This document shows, piece after piece, positions 13,589 to 24,861 of a DNA stretch of 64,000 nt. The stretch's first letter is position 1. Each line of letters begins with the position of its first letter. The position numbers were made by a program, and so were the translations under genes. The DNA is taken from positions 1-64,000 of the forward strand of contig JAPQWV010000743.1 in NCBI GenBank assembly GCA_027422505.1. The letters are read 5' to 3'. Origin of the DNA: Craterostigma plantagineum. Its lineage: Eukaryota > Streptophyta > Magnoliopsida > Lamiales > Linderniaceae. Below the pieces are notes generated by a model. The model worked only from the letters and a program-made list of their open reading frames with translations. It did not search any database and was not told the origin of the DNA.

Positions 13589-13614
13589 AAACCCTAAACC
13601 CTAAACCCTAAACC
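13589..13614. repeat. Telomere-like (CCCTAAA)n tract inside MULE copy 1
   Basis: Just over three consecutive AAACCCT units, the plant telomere motif, flanked by degenerate versions (CCCTAAATCC before it, and CCCTTAATC, CCTAAACCCC and CCCTAGC downstream to ~13755). The same tract sits at the equivalent place in the related element at 21596. Confidence 0.85.
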
Positions 13615-13789
13615 TCGAACCCCAAAATTTTTTTAAGGTTGTATCTCATACTGCACAAGTCGTGGATCGTTCTCCCAAAATTTCATGTCGTAAACCCTTA
13701 ATCTTAACCTCGAACCCGTAAGTCCTAAACCCCAAAAAACTACCCAAAAACCCTAGCGCATAGAAGATAACAAATTATCCAGAAAATAA

Positions 13790-14640
13790 CAAATGTCTTC
13801 AGGATAATAACAATGTCGACTCAGAAAATAACACACACTGAAAAATAATAACGCATTATTTGTCGTAAATAACACATTCTGTATACAAATAATGGATCGA
13901 GATAAAAACAACGAAAATCACAAACGGCACTAAAAAACAGATGAAAACTGCATAAATCACGTCGTTATTGACTCAATAAGGTAAAAATAGACCTCAATTT
14001 CTCATGGATACCTCGAATTTATAGCGACATATTTTTCCTAAATCGTGTAAAAAAGAAATACTTATAACATAGCAAAAAATAACAAATGTCTTATGGTTAT
14101 AACAAATTTTGACTTAGAAGTAACACGTCGCTGAAAGGTAATAACACATTGTTTGTCGTAAATAACACAGTCTGTATACAAGTAATGGATCGAAAAACGA
14201 AAATCACAAACGACGCTAAAAAACAAGATGAAAAGTGCATTAATCATGTCGTCATTGACTTAATAAGGTAAAATAGACCTCAATTTCTCATGGGTACCTC
14301 TAATTTATACTGATTAGTTTCAAGAAACGTATATTATATTTTTCCTAAATCGTGTAAAAAGAAATACTTATAACATAGAAAAATAGCAAATGTCTTATGG
14401 TTAATAATAAATTTGACTTAGAAGTAACACGTAAGGTAATAACGCATTGTCTGCCGTAAATAACACATTCTGTGTACAAGTAATGGATCGAAAGGATAAA
14501 ACGAAAATTACAAACGACACTAAAAACAGATCAAAACTGCATAAATCACGTCGTTATTGAATTAATAAGGTCAAATAGACCTCAATTTCTCATGGGTACC
14601 TCGAATTTATGTCGAAATCTAGATTCGATTTACTATTTTT
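13790..14640. repeat. ~295-bp tandem repeat array, right block of MULE copy 1
   Basis: Same unit as at 12005-12770, with TGGATCG anchors near 13893, 14184 and 14483 (spacing ~291 and ~299 bp). Units differ by small indels and substitutions. Confidence 0.78.
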
Positions 14641-15102
14641 CGAATTTGCACCCTAATTAGACAAGCAAATTCGACATCGTGCATCGTCAATATCATAATG
14701 AATCAGACATGACATGTCGAATCGTTTGGATGGGTCAATCGAATTATTTTGTGCTTGATTCAGTGTAAGAAAAATGAGTTCGAAAAAAAATTCTGTTTGA
14801 TAACGTTTTGCAATAACAAAGTAACACAATATTATTGAAAAATAACGTTTCTGTTTTCTAAAGTAACAATATGATGTAACTGTGTAACATAAACTGAAGG
14901 AAAAATACCGCTTTATATTTAGACAAAAAAGCACGTCATGAGTTTTGCTGGAAAAAATAAAGCAAAGGGTATTTCGTCAAATTCTTTTTTTGGGTCCTTT
15001 ACTCTGAATTTTACAAAAGTAGTCCCTTAAACTTATTTAATTTCTGACAGGGTCTGACGGGTAAGTCAAAATATTAGGGGGGGCCTGAACAAAAATATTC
15101 CC

Positions 15103-15111
15103 TTTGAAAAA
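15103..15111. repeat. 9-bp target-site duplication (right) of MULE copy 1
   Basis: TTTGAAAAA, identical to 11580-11588. Confidence 0.85.
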
Positions 15112-15687
15112 TGAGCAAATTTACATAATTGGTGCTTTGGGTCTCGTGGATAAGTGCTTTGAGGTAAATCTTTCAAGTGGGCTTAGGTTCAATTCCATTC
15201 AAGAACATTTTTAATCAATTTTTAGTTAATATATGAACCCAATATATTTTTCTATTTAATTTAACCCCCAAATTCAAAAATTTAATTTTGCCATCTCACT
15301 ACATTATAACTTTTAACTACTAACACATTTTAATTGTATTTATTTTGCCCCTAATTCATAACATTCTATTTTGGAAAAAAAATACAAAAAGTATGTATAG
15401 TTTTATATTATTCGATAGATTCAAATATATATTTATATATTTAAGATATCAGCAGTTTGATTTCGATTTTTAAACGGTTAAACCACTAAAGCTTAACAAC
15501 TAAAATTTTCGGTTCGGTTCGGAACGGTTTTCAGAACCATGAGTGAAACATCCCCTTATTTATTCAAATACTTTTCATTTTTTTATTTATTTTACTTTTA
15601 ACAAAAACATAGAAGAAAAAAAACAAAAAACCACCATTGTCCCACGCTCGTGTTAAATTCAATTTTAATCGAATCAGAAAAACATTA
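15112..15687. other. Spacer
   Basis: AT-rich, no gene or recognisable element. It includes a GGTTCGGTTCGGAACGG stretch near 15512-15530 that may be debris of a CCGGT-rich hAT element. Confidence 0.35.
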
Positions 15688-15931
15688 CTCCCTCTGTCCC
15701 AAACCTTTGTGGACATTTGGGAGTTGGCACGGGAATTAAGAAACTGAATAATTTAATAATATAGTACAACTAAAAGGTAAAAAAGTGTATACTTTGACAC
15801 GTCTTTTAAGAATATTGAATATTATTATATTGATTGTTTGTGATAGTTTTTTTTGCTAAATAAGGAAATGTACAAAAGATGTGGGACGCCCCATTCAGTA
15901 AAATGTATAAAATTGCTTGGGACGGATGGAG
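15688..15931. mobile_element. Stowaway-type MITE (Tc1/mariner)
   Basis: Begins CTCCCTCTGTCCCA and ends with the inverted TGGGACGGATGGAG, flanked on both sides by TA (15686-15687 and 15932-15933). The terminal sequence CTCCCTCYGTCCCA and the TA duplication are diagnostic of Stowaway MITEs. Length is about 244 bp, AT-rich, non-coding. Confidence 0.88.
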
Positions 15932-15933
15932 TA

Positions 15934-16506
15934 TTAATTATGGAACGATCTCACACTTGAGCGGGATCAATCCTCCTGACCACGTGTCAATGTCCTAAGT
16001 TCGTGCATATATCTTCAGGGGCAAATACGATTGGACACATAACCTTCCTTGGATAGCGTCATGTAACATTAGTCCATTTATCTTATAATTAAGTTTGCTC
16101 TTAGACATTAATTTTTTTCATATTATAGGGCATCCCTACTCATATGAGGTTGGACATTAGATGTAACCAATCTTGATGAGGTGGGAATGTCTCATTTTTC
16201 TGTCCTAACTTTGAAAGTCAATGTCCTAATGAGTTGGAACTCGAGAGTCTAGACCTCCAACTTAAATTTGTCTCGAGCCTAAATGCTCTTGACATATCCT
16301 TACTCTTGATTAAATTTTATTTTTGGAATACTAAGATACGATGAATATATAGAACTGAAACGGGCAACAAATGGTTCAAGGAACAAAAGAATGACATCCA
16401 CAAACCTACATTACAAAAACTTCTTACATTAGAAAATTCAACATGGGACACAAGAAAGAAAGAGTCGACCTTTAAATATTAGGACAACAATAATTGCTCT
16501 TGAACT
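15934..16506. other. 3' flank of the 5-phosphatase gene
   Basis: No gene seen. A stretch at ~16130-16300 has repeated phrases (TGTCCTAA, AATGTCTCAT, GAGTTGGAACTC) that suggest an old small transposon, but I could not define its ends. Confidence 0.3.
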
Positions 16507-18454
16507 TCATTCAATTCGAGCGGAGAAGAGAGCAGAAACCGGCCTATGATCCGAGAACTTGCTCTCGGTTCGAAAATAGCTGTGCTGCCCAACTCCTTCA
16601 CCGTACCACAAAATACGATCGCACCTTCCGTCGTTACACAAATAAAAAAAACTCGTCATTACTACATCCCACGGTTCAAAATCCGTAAGGTTTGTATGGT
16701 ACGCAGAAGCAGAATCCGGTGCGGAAAAGGAAATGAAAAGTGCAGTGGTACGTCACGCAAAGCGTAACGTATAAATGATTCAATGCCAAACGCACCCTAA
16801 AAATAGAAGATAAATAAGATAATAATACCACGCAGGCGTCCTCTGCTTCTCCCCGACCCTTTTGGGAAATCCGCCCGAATACCTATTGCAGTTGTACGAC
16901 GAATACTTGTAAGTAGGCGCAAACGCAATGTTTTCCTTCGTTCCAACCTCGAACACGCCCCCGTCCTCCAACTCCCGCCTCAGCTGATCGAAGCCCTGTA
17001 GTGCCTTCCAATTCTGCTCCTTCACCAAGTCCCTCGCCACCTTGTCTTCGAGGTACAGTCTGTAGTTCAGATCCCCGAACCAAAATATCCGACTGCTCTA
17101 CGCGTAAAAATGATCCACACATCTCATCTTATGTACGATCGAAATATACAGCCTAAAGGATGGGTCCCCATGTTTGATTTCTAATGTTTGAGGTATGAGA
17201 AGTTTTTGTTTCCTTCATGTTTCGAGATGCAAATTTGAAGTCTCCAAGTGTTATCAATATTCCGTCGTTTTGTCCCCAAATCGTTTGTTTGACGTAATTG
17301 GCGAACCGAATCATCCCGAACTTATGGGGCCATTTGATCCCGCGTTCTTTGGTCCGTGAAAGTTCGGGGTGGATCGGTCCGTAAATATGTCCAAATTCAT
17401 GGTTAAATTAATCGGGAGATTAAAACGACACAAAATCGACAAAATTGGGGATTAAAAAAGTGACATCTCGAAACAATGTGCCGAAAAAGTTCTTACCAAA
17501 AATATCGGGACAAAGAATTATACTCTTTCATATCTAGTAACAATTTAAACTTACTCGTGGCCTAGAATGGTCAACGGACGAAGCCTATCGTCTTCCTCTG
17601 CGAGTCTAGGGAAACAAGTTCTTCTGAAGATCTGAGAAACCTGATGGTTCCTCCTCCCTTCGTCGCCCTTCTTCTCGCGGAGGCCAAGTGGGCGGCGACG
17701 AAGCAGAAGCTCGTCCCGCCGATGGAGAGGCTGACGGCGACGGAGCCCTTGTTACCCATGTAGCCCATCACGCCGCAGCCCACGGCGGAGAGCCTGACGT
17801 CAGACACGTCGTGGATTTCGCCCCTCATCCACACGCTGATGAAGACGCCCACCATCTTCTTGCTCGCCATCAGCTTGTAGGATCCGCCGGTACGCGTGGG
17901 CTCGTCCCTCGCCGGCGCCGCCGTGGGTTTGTGGGTATTGTAGTGATAGTCGTCGTAGTTGTCTATGGGGTGGATCAACGGAGTCAGCCATGGGCAGCCG
18001 TGTTTGTCGTTTAGGGTTTTGCCTATCAGAAGGTTCCAGTTTGTGGCTTCAGTTGGATCGTCGGCGCCGATTACCGTCGCCGCCTTTAACGGTACGATTT
18101 CTTGAAATCTGCGGAGAACGACGTCGCTTTAGAGAATAACGAAGGAAACGAAGCAGCTATTTTACTGTAACGATTCTTACCCAAGGACGTAGATGTCAGC
18201 TTCTTGTTCGAGATTCAGCCACTCGTTTAGATCGACGGCCAAGCTTCCTACCGGCGATTTGCCGGCGACGTTCCAAGTTCCGACGAATATTCTTCCGTAA
18301 TACAGATGGGGTAAAAACGTCATTTCCGCGAACTGTTTTTAAACTCAAGTACAAAACAAAAATAAAAAGGAACAGAAGAGGCCAACCTCAGTTCATGGCC
18401 GCCCGTCGTCTTCATTGCCAAGGGCTGGCTTCGATGTCTGAAAGGAGAAATCAT
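16507..18454 (-). CDS. Type I inositol-polyphosphate 5-phosphatase (DNase I-like fold), frameshifted
   Basis: Seen on the minus strand: a first exon from ~18454 leads, across an intron, in frame into [14 protein letters not shown] (~18290). Then come [18 protein letters not shown] (~18120), [17 protein letters not shown] (~17860), [16 protein letters not shown] (~17780) and [10 protein letters not shown] (~17700). After a ~450-bp intron come [16 protein letters not shown] (~17090), [17 protein letters not shown] and KQRTPAW (~16830). A last exon has [10 protein letters not shown] and [11 protein letters not shown], ending at the stop 16507-16509. WNVAGK, GDLNYR and SDHRPV are catalytic-core motifs of the family. 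Known: these enzymes remove the 5-phosphate from inositol phosphates and phosphoinositides. It is the short form, without the long acidic N-terminal insert region of some type I members. Odd: a one-base shift near 17670, after FVAAHLAS. The start codon is tentative because an alternative frame upstream is open. Confidence 0.86.
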
Positions 18455-18583
18455 CGTCTTCTTCTAATCCACCATCTGAAATGATCATAAATTCAAGCAA
18501 TCAATCTCCATGAACGAAGATACAAAAGCTTCAAATAAAGCTCATTGAGACACGCCTGAAGAATTTCCGAGATTGGATTTCTT

Positions 18584-18604
18584 GTTCTTCTTCTTCTTCT
18601 TCTT
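18584..18604. repeat. (TTC)n microsatellite upstream of the 5-phosphatase gene
   Basis: Seven TTC units, read as (GAA)n on the gene strand. The position fits the 5' leader or proximal promoter of the minus-strand gene. Confidence 0.7.
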
Positions 18605-19504
18605 ACTCAGTAACCAGCGTCGAATCCTCTTTGTTGTCCAGGCGTGGTTTTTTCTTTCCATAAGTTTGGTTATTTTTCAGCTACTAATAACTTATGAACA
18701 GTCTTTCGATATTTATGATCCATTTCCCATTTTTATTCATATAACAAGAATACAAGATATTGAGTTCGTGTAGGAAAGGACAAGAAAAGGAAGGCTTAGC
18801 TGTGTTCTTCGGTGATTCCTAGATAGAGGTTTGCACATGGAGTTTAAAAGGGTTACGAATTAGATAAAAAATTAAAATTTTATCTTAGTTAAGAACAAGA
18901 ACAGATAATGGTTCCATCAATATATTGGCTTTGGTTTTGATTAAAAAAAAAAAAAGTTATTGGTGGATGCCAGTCACGGCTTTCTTGTGTGAGTACACAT
19001 GTGAGGAAGATAGTGTAGATAAATTTTAAATAATATTATATTTTCCCCCCCAAAAAAATAATATTATATTTATATTTCGAATAGTACTTATTTTTATTTT
19101 TTATTGTTGAGACCAAGCAATGTATTTGAAATGTATTGATCGTTGAAGTGATCGTATGAAGTTTATACTATTGATATTGACTTTTGTGGCAGCTACATTA
19201 GAAATGTAAGTATTAAATGATCATATAATTAATTAATAATCATTTATGTTACAATCTTTTCTATTATATAAAGGTTCTAGGGTGGATAAAAACTGCCAAT
19301 TTGGTCCGTCTTTTTATTTTTAATTTAGTCCCTTTATTTGTAATTTAATTATCTATTATATTATATAAAGGTTTTAGGGTGGATAAAAACTGCCAATTTG
19401 GTCTGTCTTTTTATTTACAATTTAATCCCTTTATTTGTAATTAATAATATGTTTACAATGTTAATTAATGGTGTGCCTGCCTTGTATCATCAGTTAATAA
19501 TTAT
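18605..19504. other. 5' flank of the 5-phosphatase gene
   Basis: AT-rich upstream DNA containing the promoter by position. I see no other gene. It holds a short tandem duplication at 19262-19450, listed separately. Confidence 0.4.
19262..19450. repeat. Two-copy ~97-bp tandem repeat
   Basis: TATTATATAAAGGTTYTAGGG-type start followed by GGATAAAAACTGCCAATTTG occurs at ~19262 and again ~97 bp later. A diverged single copy with the same order of words (TATTATATAAGG, GGTGGATA, CTATCCAATTTG) is at ~40293, so this is a dispersed family, possibly Helitron-derived. Confidence 0.6.
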
Positions 19505-20029
19505 GGGTTTATTATCAGTCAGGCCCCGTAAATATGTTAAGTAGTGTTCAGGCCCATAAATTTCCAATAAGTGTTAAGGACCTACTTTTCAAACCTCTTA
19601 GAGAAAAACTACCCAAACTATGCGATATGACATATTTACCCCCTAAGAGATGCGAAATTTACAAACCTTTGCCATCGTCCTCTCCAACGAACGAGCTAAT
19701 TTTTAAGCTCGATTTTCGATTTCCATCTATAATCTCGACCTTCGTGAGCAGACGAGGAGGCCCGACCCTGACCCGTCGTCGTAGTAGAGCTCGAGGACGC
19801 CGTCCGATGAGTTATAAACCCAGACATCTATGGTGCTAATTACAGAAAAAACTGATAAACATCAATCACGAAAATCTTTGAGATTGTAGCCGAAAATATC
19901 GAAGTTCATGACCGAATATGTTGAAATTATTGCTAATTTGATCGTGTGTATGATTTGTATTGCTAATTTCCAGCTTTACTTGTCAGAAATAATGAATATA
20001 GCAAAAAATAACAAATGTCTTATGGATAA

Positions 20030-20790
20030 ATGTTGACACACAAGTAACACAACACTGAAAGGTAATAACGCCTTGTTTGTCAGTAATAACACATTCTGTA
20101 TACAAGTAATGGATCGAAAGGAATAAAACGAAATCACAAACGACACTAAAAAACAGATGAAAACTGCATAAATCTCTGCGTTATTGACTCAATAAGGTAA
20201 AATAGGCCTCAATTTCTCATGGGTACCTCGAATTTATACCGATTAGAGTTACAAGAAATGGATATTATATTTTTCCTAAATCGTGTAAAAAAGAAATACT
20301 TATAACATCGCAAAAATAACCAATTTTGACTTAAAAGTAACACATCGCTGAAAGGTAATAACGCCATGTCTGTCGTAAATAACACATTGTGTATACAACC
20401 AATGGATCGGGAAAGAACGAAAATCACAAACGACACTAAAAACAGACTGCATAAATCACGTCGTTATTGACTCAATAAGGTAAAGTAGACCTCAATTTCT
20501 CGTGGGTACCTCGAATTTATACCGATTAGTTGCAAGAAACGGATATTATATTTCCCTAAATCGCGTAAAAATGAATACTTATAACATAGCTAAAAATAAC
20601 AAATGTCCTATGGTTAATAACAAATATTGACATAGCAGTAACATGTCGCCGAAAGGTAATAACGTTTTGGTTGTCGTAAATAACACATTGCGTATACAAG
20701 TAATGGATCACAAACAACACTAGAAAACAAATGAAAACTACATAACTCAGCGTTTGTGACTTAATCAAGTTTTTCCGTTCTCAATTTCTG
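20030..20790. repeat. ~300-bp tandem repeat array, left block of MULE copy 2
   Basis: Same unit as in MULE copy 1. TGGATC anchors near 20108, 20402 and 20703 give spacings of ~294-301 bp. Shared words include CAAACGACACTAAAAA, TTGACTCAATAAGGTAAA and AATTTCTCRTGGGTACCTCG. Confidence 0.78.
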
Positions 20791-21485
20791 ATGGGTCTTA
20801 CTAGTAAAGACGAAATTTTTATGTATCGTGCTTCCACCCCGAAATCAGAAATTTCGCTCAGAAACGATTCAATATCGATTTCAACGGCCGAACAAGGTAA
20901 AAGCGACTGAATAAGATAAAATCGAATCAAACGAGTCTTAATATTAAAAAAGAAAGTAAGTCGGTAACCTTGAAATTGAGAAAATTTAGCTTTCTCTAAG
21001 ACTAAACCGTTTTTTTAAGTTAGTAACAGTTTACCCAACAAATATAACACATACACATGTAAAAAAAACACTTCATTGAGAACATTCTAGAAGGTTCTGG
21101 ACCGTCAGGGAATTTAACAGAATTGTCAGAGAATATTTACATGACTTTCTCAAAATTGTACTACGTTAATTTGAAATAATAACACATGTTAGGTTAAAAA
21201 AAACAATATAGACTCAATTTATAACATGTTGATCAATACTGATACCTCATAAATGTTGTTCAGTACCACGTCAATAATTCGATTAATTCGTACAAAAAAT
21301 ACACTTTTATTTTGGATGTTTAATATGGATGTTGATGTAAATATATAATTTGATGAAGTTTAATCACCACATTCCTTTAAAAGACACATTAGGCGAATGT
21401 CAATGGACGAATGTTGATCTCAATAGATATATAAACATATAGTCCTCCATTGCAAAACGTAAACTATCACCTCTGTCAATGAAAT

Positions 21486-22175
21486 ATAACATTATGAATT
21501 GCACCACGAACATGTTCAAACGTCAACATTAAAGTACTAATAACATTTATAGATCACAAAAACAAAATACTAAGCTCAAAATCCTAAGTCCGATGCCCTA
21601 AACCCTAAACCCTAAACCCTAAACCCCGAACCACAAAATTTTTTTATGGTTGTATCTTTACTGCACAAGTTGTGGATCGTTCTCCCAAAATTTCATGTCG
21701 TAAACCCTTAATCTTAACCTCGAACCCGTAAGTCTTAAACCCCAAAAACTACCCAAAAACAAATGTCTTATGGTTAATAACAAACGTTGACCTAGAAGTA
21801 ACACGTCGCAGAAAGGTAATAACACCTTGTTTGTCGTAAATAACACATTGCGTATACAACCAATGGAATATAACATTATGAATTGCACCTCGAACATGTT
21901 CAAACGTCAACATTAAAGTACTAATAACATTTATAGACCACAAACACAAAATACTAAGCTCAAAACACTAAGTGCGAGGCCCGAGACCCTAAACCCTAAA
22001 CCCCGGACCCCAAAATTTTTTTAAGGTTGTATCTTATACTGCACAAGTCGTGGATCGTTCTCCCAAAATTTCATGTCGTAAACCCTTAATCTTAACCTCG
22101 AACGCGTAAGTCCTAAACCCCAAATACTACCCAAAAACAAATGTTTTATGGTTAATAACAAATGTCTTATGGTTA
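21486..22175. repeat. ~380-bp direct duplication inside MULE copy 2
   Basis: The segment beginning ATAACATTATGAATTGCACC (~21486), running through AACATGTTCAAACGTCAAC and a telomere-like tract to ACTACCCAAAAACAAATG (~21765), is repeated from ~21868 to ~22145. MULE copy 1 has it only once. The duplication therefore arose after the two copies diverged, or was lost from copy 1. Confidence 0.7.
21596..21624. repeat. Telomere-like (CCCTAAA)n tract inside MULE copy 2
   Basis: Four consecutive CCCTAAA units. A shorter version lies at 21986-22004 in the duplicated segment. Confidence 0.85.
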
Positions 22176-22199
22176 ATAACAAATGTTGACTTAAAAATA

Positions 22200-23030
22200 A
22201 CGCGTCGCTGAAAGGTATAACGCCTGGTTGTCGTAAATAACGCATTTGTATGCAACCAATGGATCGGCAGAAAGAGAACGAAAATCACAAACGACACTAG
22301 AAAACAGATGAAAACTGCATAAGTCACGTCGTTATTGACTCAATAAGGTAAAGTAGACCTCATTTTCTCGTGGGTACCTCGGATTTATACCGATTAGTTG
22401 CAAGAAATGGATATTATATTTTCCCTAAATCGTGTAAAAAGAAATACTTATAACATAGCAAAAAATAACAAATGTCCTATGGTTAATAACAAATGTTGAC
22501 ATAGAAGTAACATGTCGCCGAGAGGTAATAACGTTTTGTTTGTTGTAAATAACACATGGTGTATACAATAAATGGATCGGGAGAAAAAGTACGAAATTAC
22601 TAAAAACGGATGAAACTGCATAAATCTCGACGTTATTGACTCAATAAGGTAAAATAGACCTCGATTTCTCATGGGTAGTTCGAACTTATACTGATTACTT
22701 GCAAGAAGCGGATATTATGTTTTTCCTAAATTGTGTAAAAAAAGAAATACTTATTACATAGAATAAAATAACAAACGTCTTATGTTTAATAACTTACGAT
22801 GACTCAGAAGTAACAGGTCGCCGAAAGTTAATAACGGTTTGGTTGTCGTAAATAACACATTCTGCATTCAAGCAATGCACCGCGAGGAATGTAACGAAAA
22901 TCACAAACGACACTAAAAAGCAGATGAAAACTGCATAAACTTGGCGTTACTGACTCAATAAGGTAAAATAGACCTCGATTTCTCATGGGTACCTGGAATT
23001 TATACCGATTACTTGCAATTTATGTCGAAA
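22200..23030. repeat. ~305-bp tandem repeat array, right block of MULE copy 2
   Basis: Units anchored near 22258, 22571 and 22875 (TGGATCG, TGGATCG, TGCACCG), spacing ~313 and ~304 bp. The last unit is the most diverged. Confidence 0.75.
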
Positions 23031-23519
23031 TGTAGATTCGATTTATCATTATGTTCTCGAATTTGAACCCTAATTAGACAACAAATTCAACCTCGTGCGT
23101 CGTCAATATCATAATGAATCCAACATGAAACGTCGAATCGGTTGGATGGGGCAGTCGATTGTTTTTTGCTCGATTCAGTGTAAGGAAAAATGAGTTCGAT
23201 CGTTAAATGAAAGAAATTATGTTGATAACGTTTTGCAGTAGCAAAGTAACACAATATTGTTGAAAAATAACGTATCTGTTTTCTAAAGTAACAATAATCT
23301 GTAATTGTGTAACATATAATGAAGTAAAAGTAACGCTTCATATAAGACCAAAAGAACATGTGAGTTTCCGCTGGAAAAAAATAGCAAAGGGTATTTTCGT
23401 CAAAGTCTATTTTTAGGTCCTTTACTCGATTTTTACAAAAAGTTGGTCCCTTAAACTTATTGGTTTTCTGACAGGGTCTGAAAATAGAAACTTTAGGGGG
23501 CCTGAACAGAAATCTTCCC

Positions 23520-23782
23520 ATAATTAATCTCCAAACTTGCAAATAAGCCGGCGATTGATTTGCCATGTGGATTAATGCAGCGAGGGTGACGTGTAGTTCT
23601 AACAAAATTAAGATTTCTTAAATCATATTCTACCCTTGAAAAAAAAAAAACATTTTCACTATGTGTCGTTCTTTTCAACAGTTCAAGCAAAAATACGTGT
23701 AGTTCACACCGTAATTAACTTGAACGGATGGCATATGCTGACTAATTGATATTATTCGATTGGAATTCTACCAATGTTCGAT
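23520..23782. other. Spacer
   Basis: AT-rich, with an A-run near 23640. No gene or element recognised. Confidence 0.4.
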
Positions 23783-24235
23783 TACAGCTGTCAAACGGCC
23801 GACGGGCCGGTCCGGCCCGTTACCCGCTAAAGCCCGCCAACTGCCGCGGCGGGAGCGGGTAAGCCGCCTTCTGGCAGGCCTGAGAAAGGGAGGCCCGCCC
23901 CGCCCCTTGGGCGGATCGCGTGCCTGGCGGCATAGCCCGCCAGAAAAAAAAATAAATTAAACAGAGAAAAAATTAAAAAAAGAGGAAAAATTTAAAAAAA
24001 AGAAGATTTTATTTGGAAAGTATTTGTATTTAATCCTAACTATTTAATAATTTATTTATTTTATCAAACTCAATTAAACTTAATTCAAAATATAAAAATC
24101 TATATAAGTTATTTATAGATGTATTAAAATATATAAAAAATTATTTTTCTTTATTCTGGCGGGCCTGCCCGCGGCCCGCCAGGCCGTCCCGCCGAAGCCA
24201 GCGGCCCGTGGCTTTGGGCTTTTTTGACAGCTCTA
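23783..24235. mobile_element. GC-ended hAT-type MITE (~450 bp)
   Basis: Left end TACAGCTGTCAAACGG and right end, read inverted, TAGAGCTGTCAAAAAAG form a terminal inverted repeat. Both GC-rich flanks (GGGCCGG, CCCGCC, GGCGGG words) enclose an AT-rich middle. The TGTCAA-type terminus is the same as in the neighbouring MITE at 24311, which has an 8-bp duplication. Here the target duplication is unclear, so the borders may be off by several bases. Confidence 0.65.
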
Positions 24236-24302
24236 TCTTTGACCAATTAAGATACAAATTGAATTGGCTAATTGATGTTGTGAACGAATAGTATATGTAT
24301 CA

Positions 24303-24861
24303 TGCATCGATAGGGTTGTCAATGGGGCGGGATTCCCCGTTCCAGCGGGGTTCCGCCCGAATAGGACAGGGAATCCGTTATTCTAACCCCGCGGGGCTGG
24401 GGACGGGGGAACACTTTTCCCCGCGGATATCCCTGTTCCGTCCCCAACAATAAGAATAATATATATTATATTTAATTAATATTATTATAAGATAAACAAT
24501 ATTAAAATATACTTTGGAAATATTAAAATTAGGTAGTTTCTCTAGAAAGCCCAAATAATAATAAAAATATGATTAAAATATAGTTTAAATAGTATAAATA
24601 ATATTAAAATGTAGTTTAAATAATATAAATAATATTAAAATGTAGTTTAAATAATATAAATAATGATAAAATATATTTTAAATAATATTATAAATTGAAT
24701 TTTTTTTTGTAAAATATTGACGGGGCGGGGAATCCCACTGGGGTGGGGATACCCGCGGGGACGGGGACGGGGACGATTTTGTCCCCCTTTGCCTCGCGGG
24801 GACGGGGAGGGGGATTAGATCCCCGCCCCGAACCTGCCCCGTTGACAAGCCTATGCATCGA
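24303..24861. mobile_element. GC-ended hAT-type MITE with 8-bp duplication
   Basis: Element at 24311-24853. Left end TAGGGTTGTCAATGGGGC; the right end read inverted is TAGGCTTGTCAACGGGGC. Flanking TGCATCGA is present exactly at 24303-24310 and 24854-24861. An 8-bp duplication with TAGG termini supports the hAT superfamily. The GC-rich ends contain repeated GGGGACGGGG words; the centre holds several copies of an AATATTAAAATNTAGTTTAA unit (~24480-24690). Non-coding. Confidence 0.82.

Larger units (their letters stand above)
11589..15102. mobile_element. Non-autonomous Mutator-like element, copy 1 (3.5 kb)
   Basis: Seen: the element starts GGGTTAATTACGCGTCAGGCC-like and ends with the inverted counterpart GGCCTGAACAAAAATATTCCC. 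It is flanked by an exact 9-bp duplication (TTTGAAAAA). Inverted similarity continues inward for about 100 bp or more as short blocks (CAGGCCC, TAATATTTT, GGACCTGCTTTTC versus GGGACTACTTTTG). The interior has no transposase and no open frame of interest. It holds blocks of a ~300-bp repeat and a central ~950-bp segment with telomere-like repeats. A relative of the same structure and orientation lies at 19505-23519. Known: long-TIR elements with 9-bp duplications are MULEs. Inference: mobilised in trans by a MULE transposase encoded elsewhere. Confidence 0.85.
19505..23519. mobile_element. Non-autonomous Mutator-like element, copy 2 (4.0 kb)
   Basis: Seen: starts GGGTTTATTATCAGTCAGGCC and ends GGCCTGAACAGAAATCTTCCC, the same termini as the element at 11589. 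Flanks read ATAATTAT (19497-19504) and ATAATTAAT (23520-23528), consistent with a 9-bp duplication in which one A is missing on the left. The interior parallels copy 1: ~300-bp repeat units, then a ~950-bp core (20790-21750) with telomere-like repeats, then more units. It also carries an extra duplicated segment. There is no transposase frame. Same orientation as copy 1, so the 5-phosphatase gene lies between two direct repeats of 3.5-4 kb. Confidence 0.83.

Noticed and set aside
12005..14640. Regularly spaced repeats that could suggest a CRISPR array
   Set aside because: The unit is ~300 bp with no short repeat/unique spacer pattern, it lies inside a plant MULE, and the host is a eukaryote.
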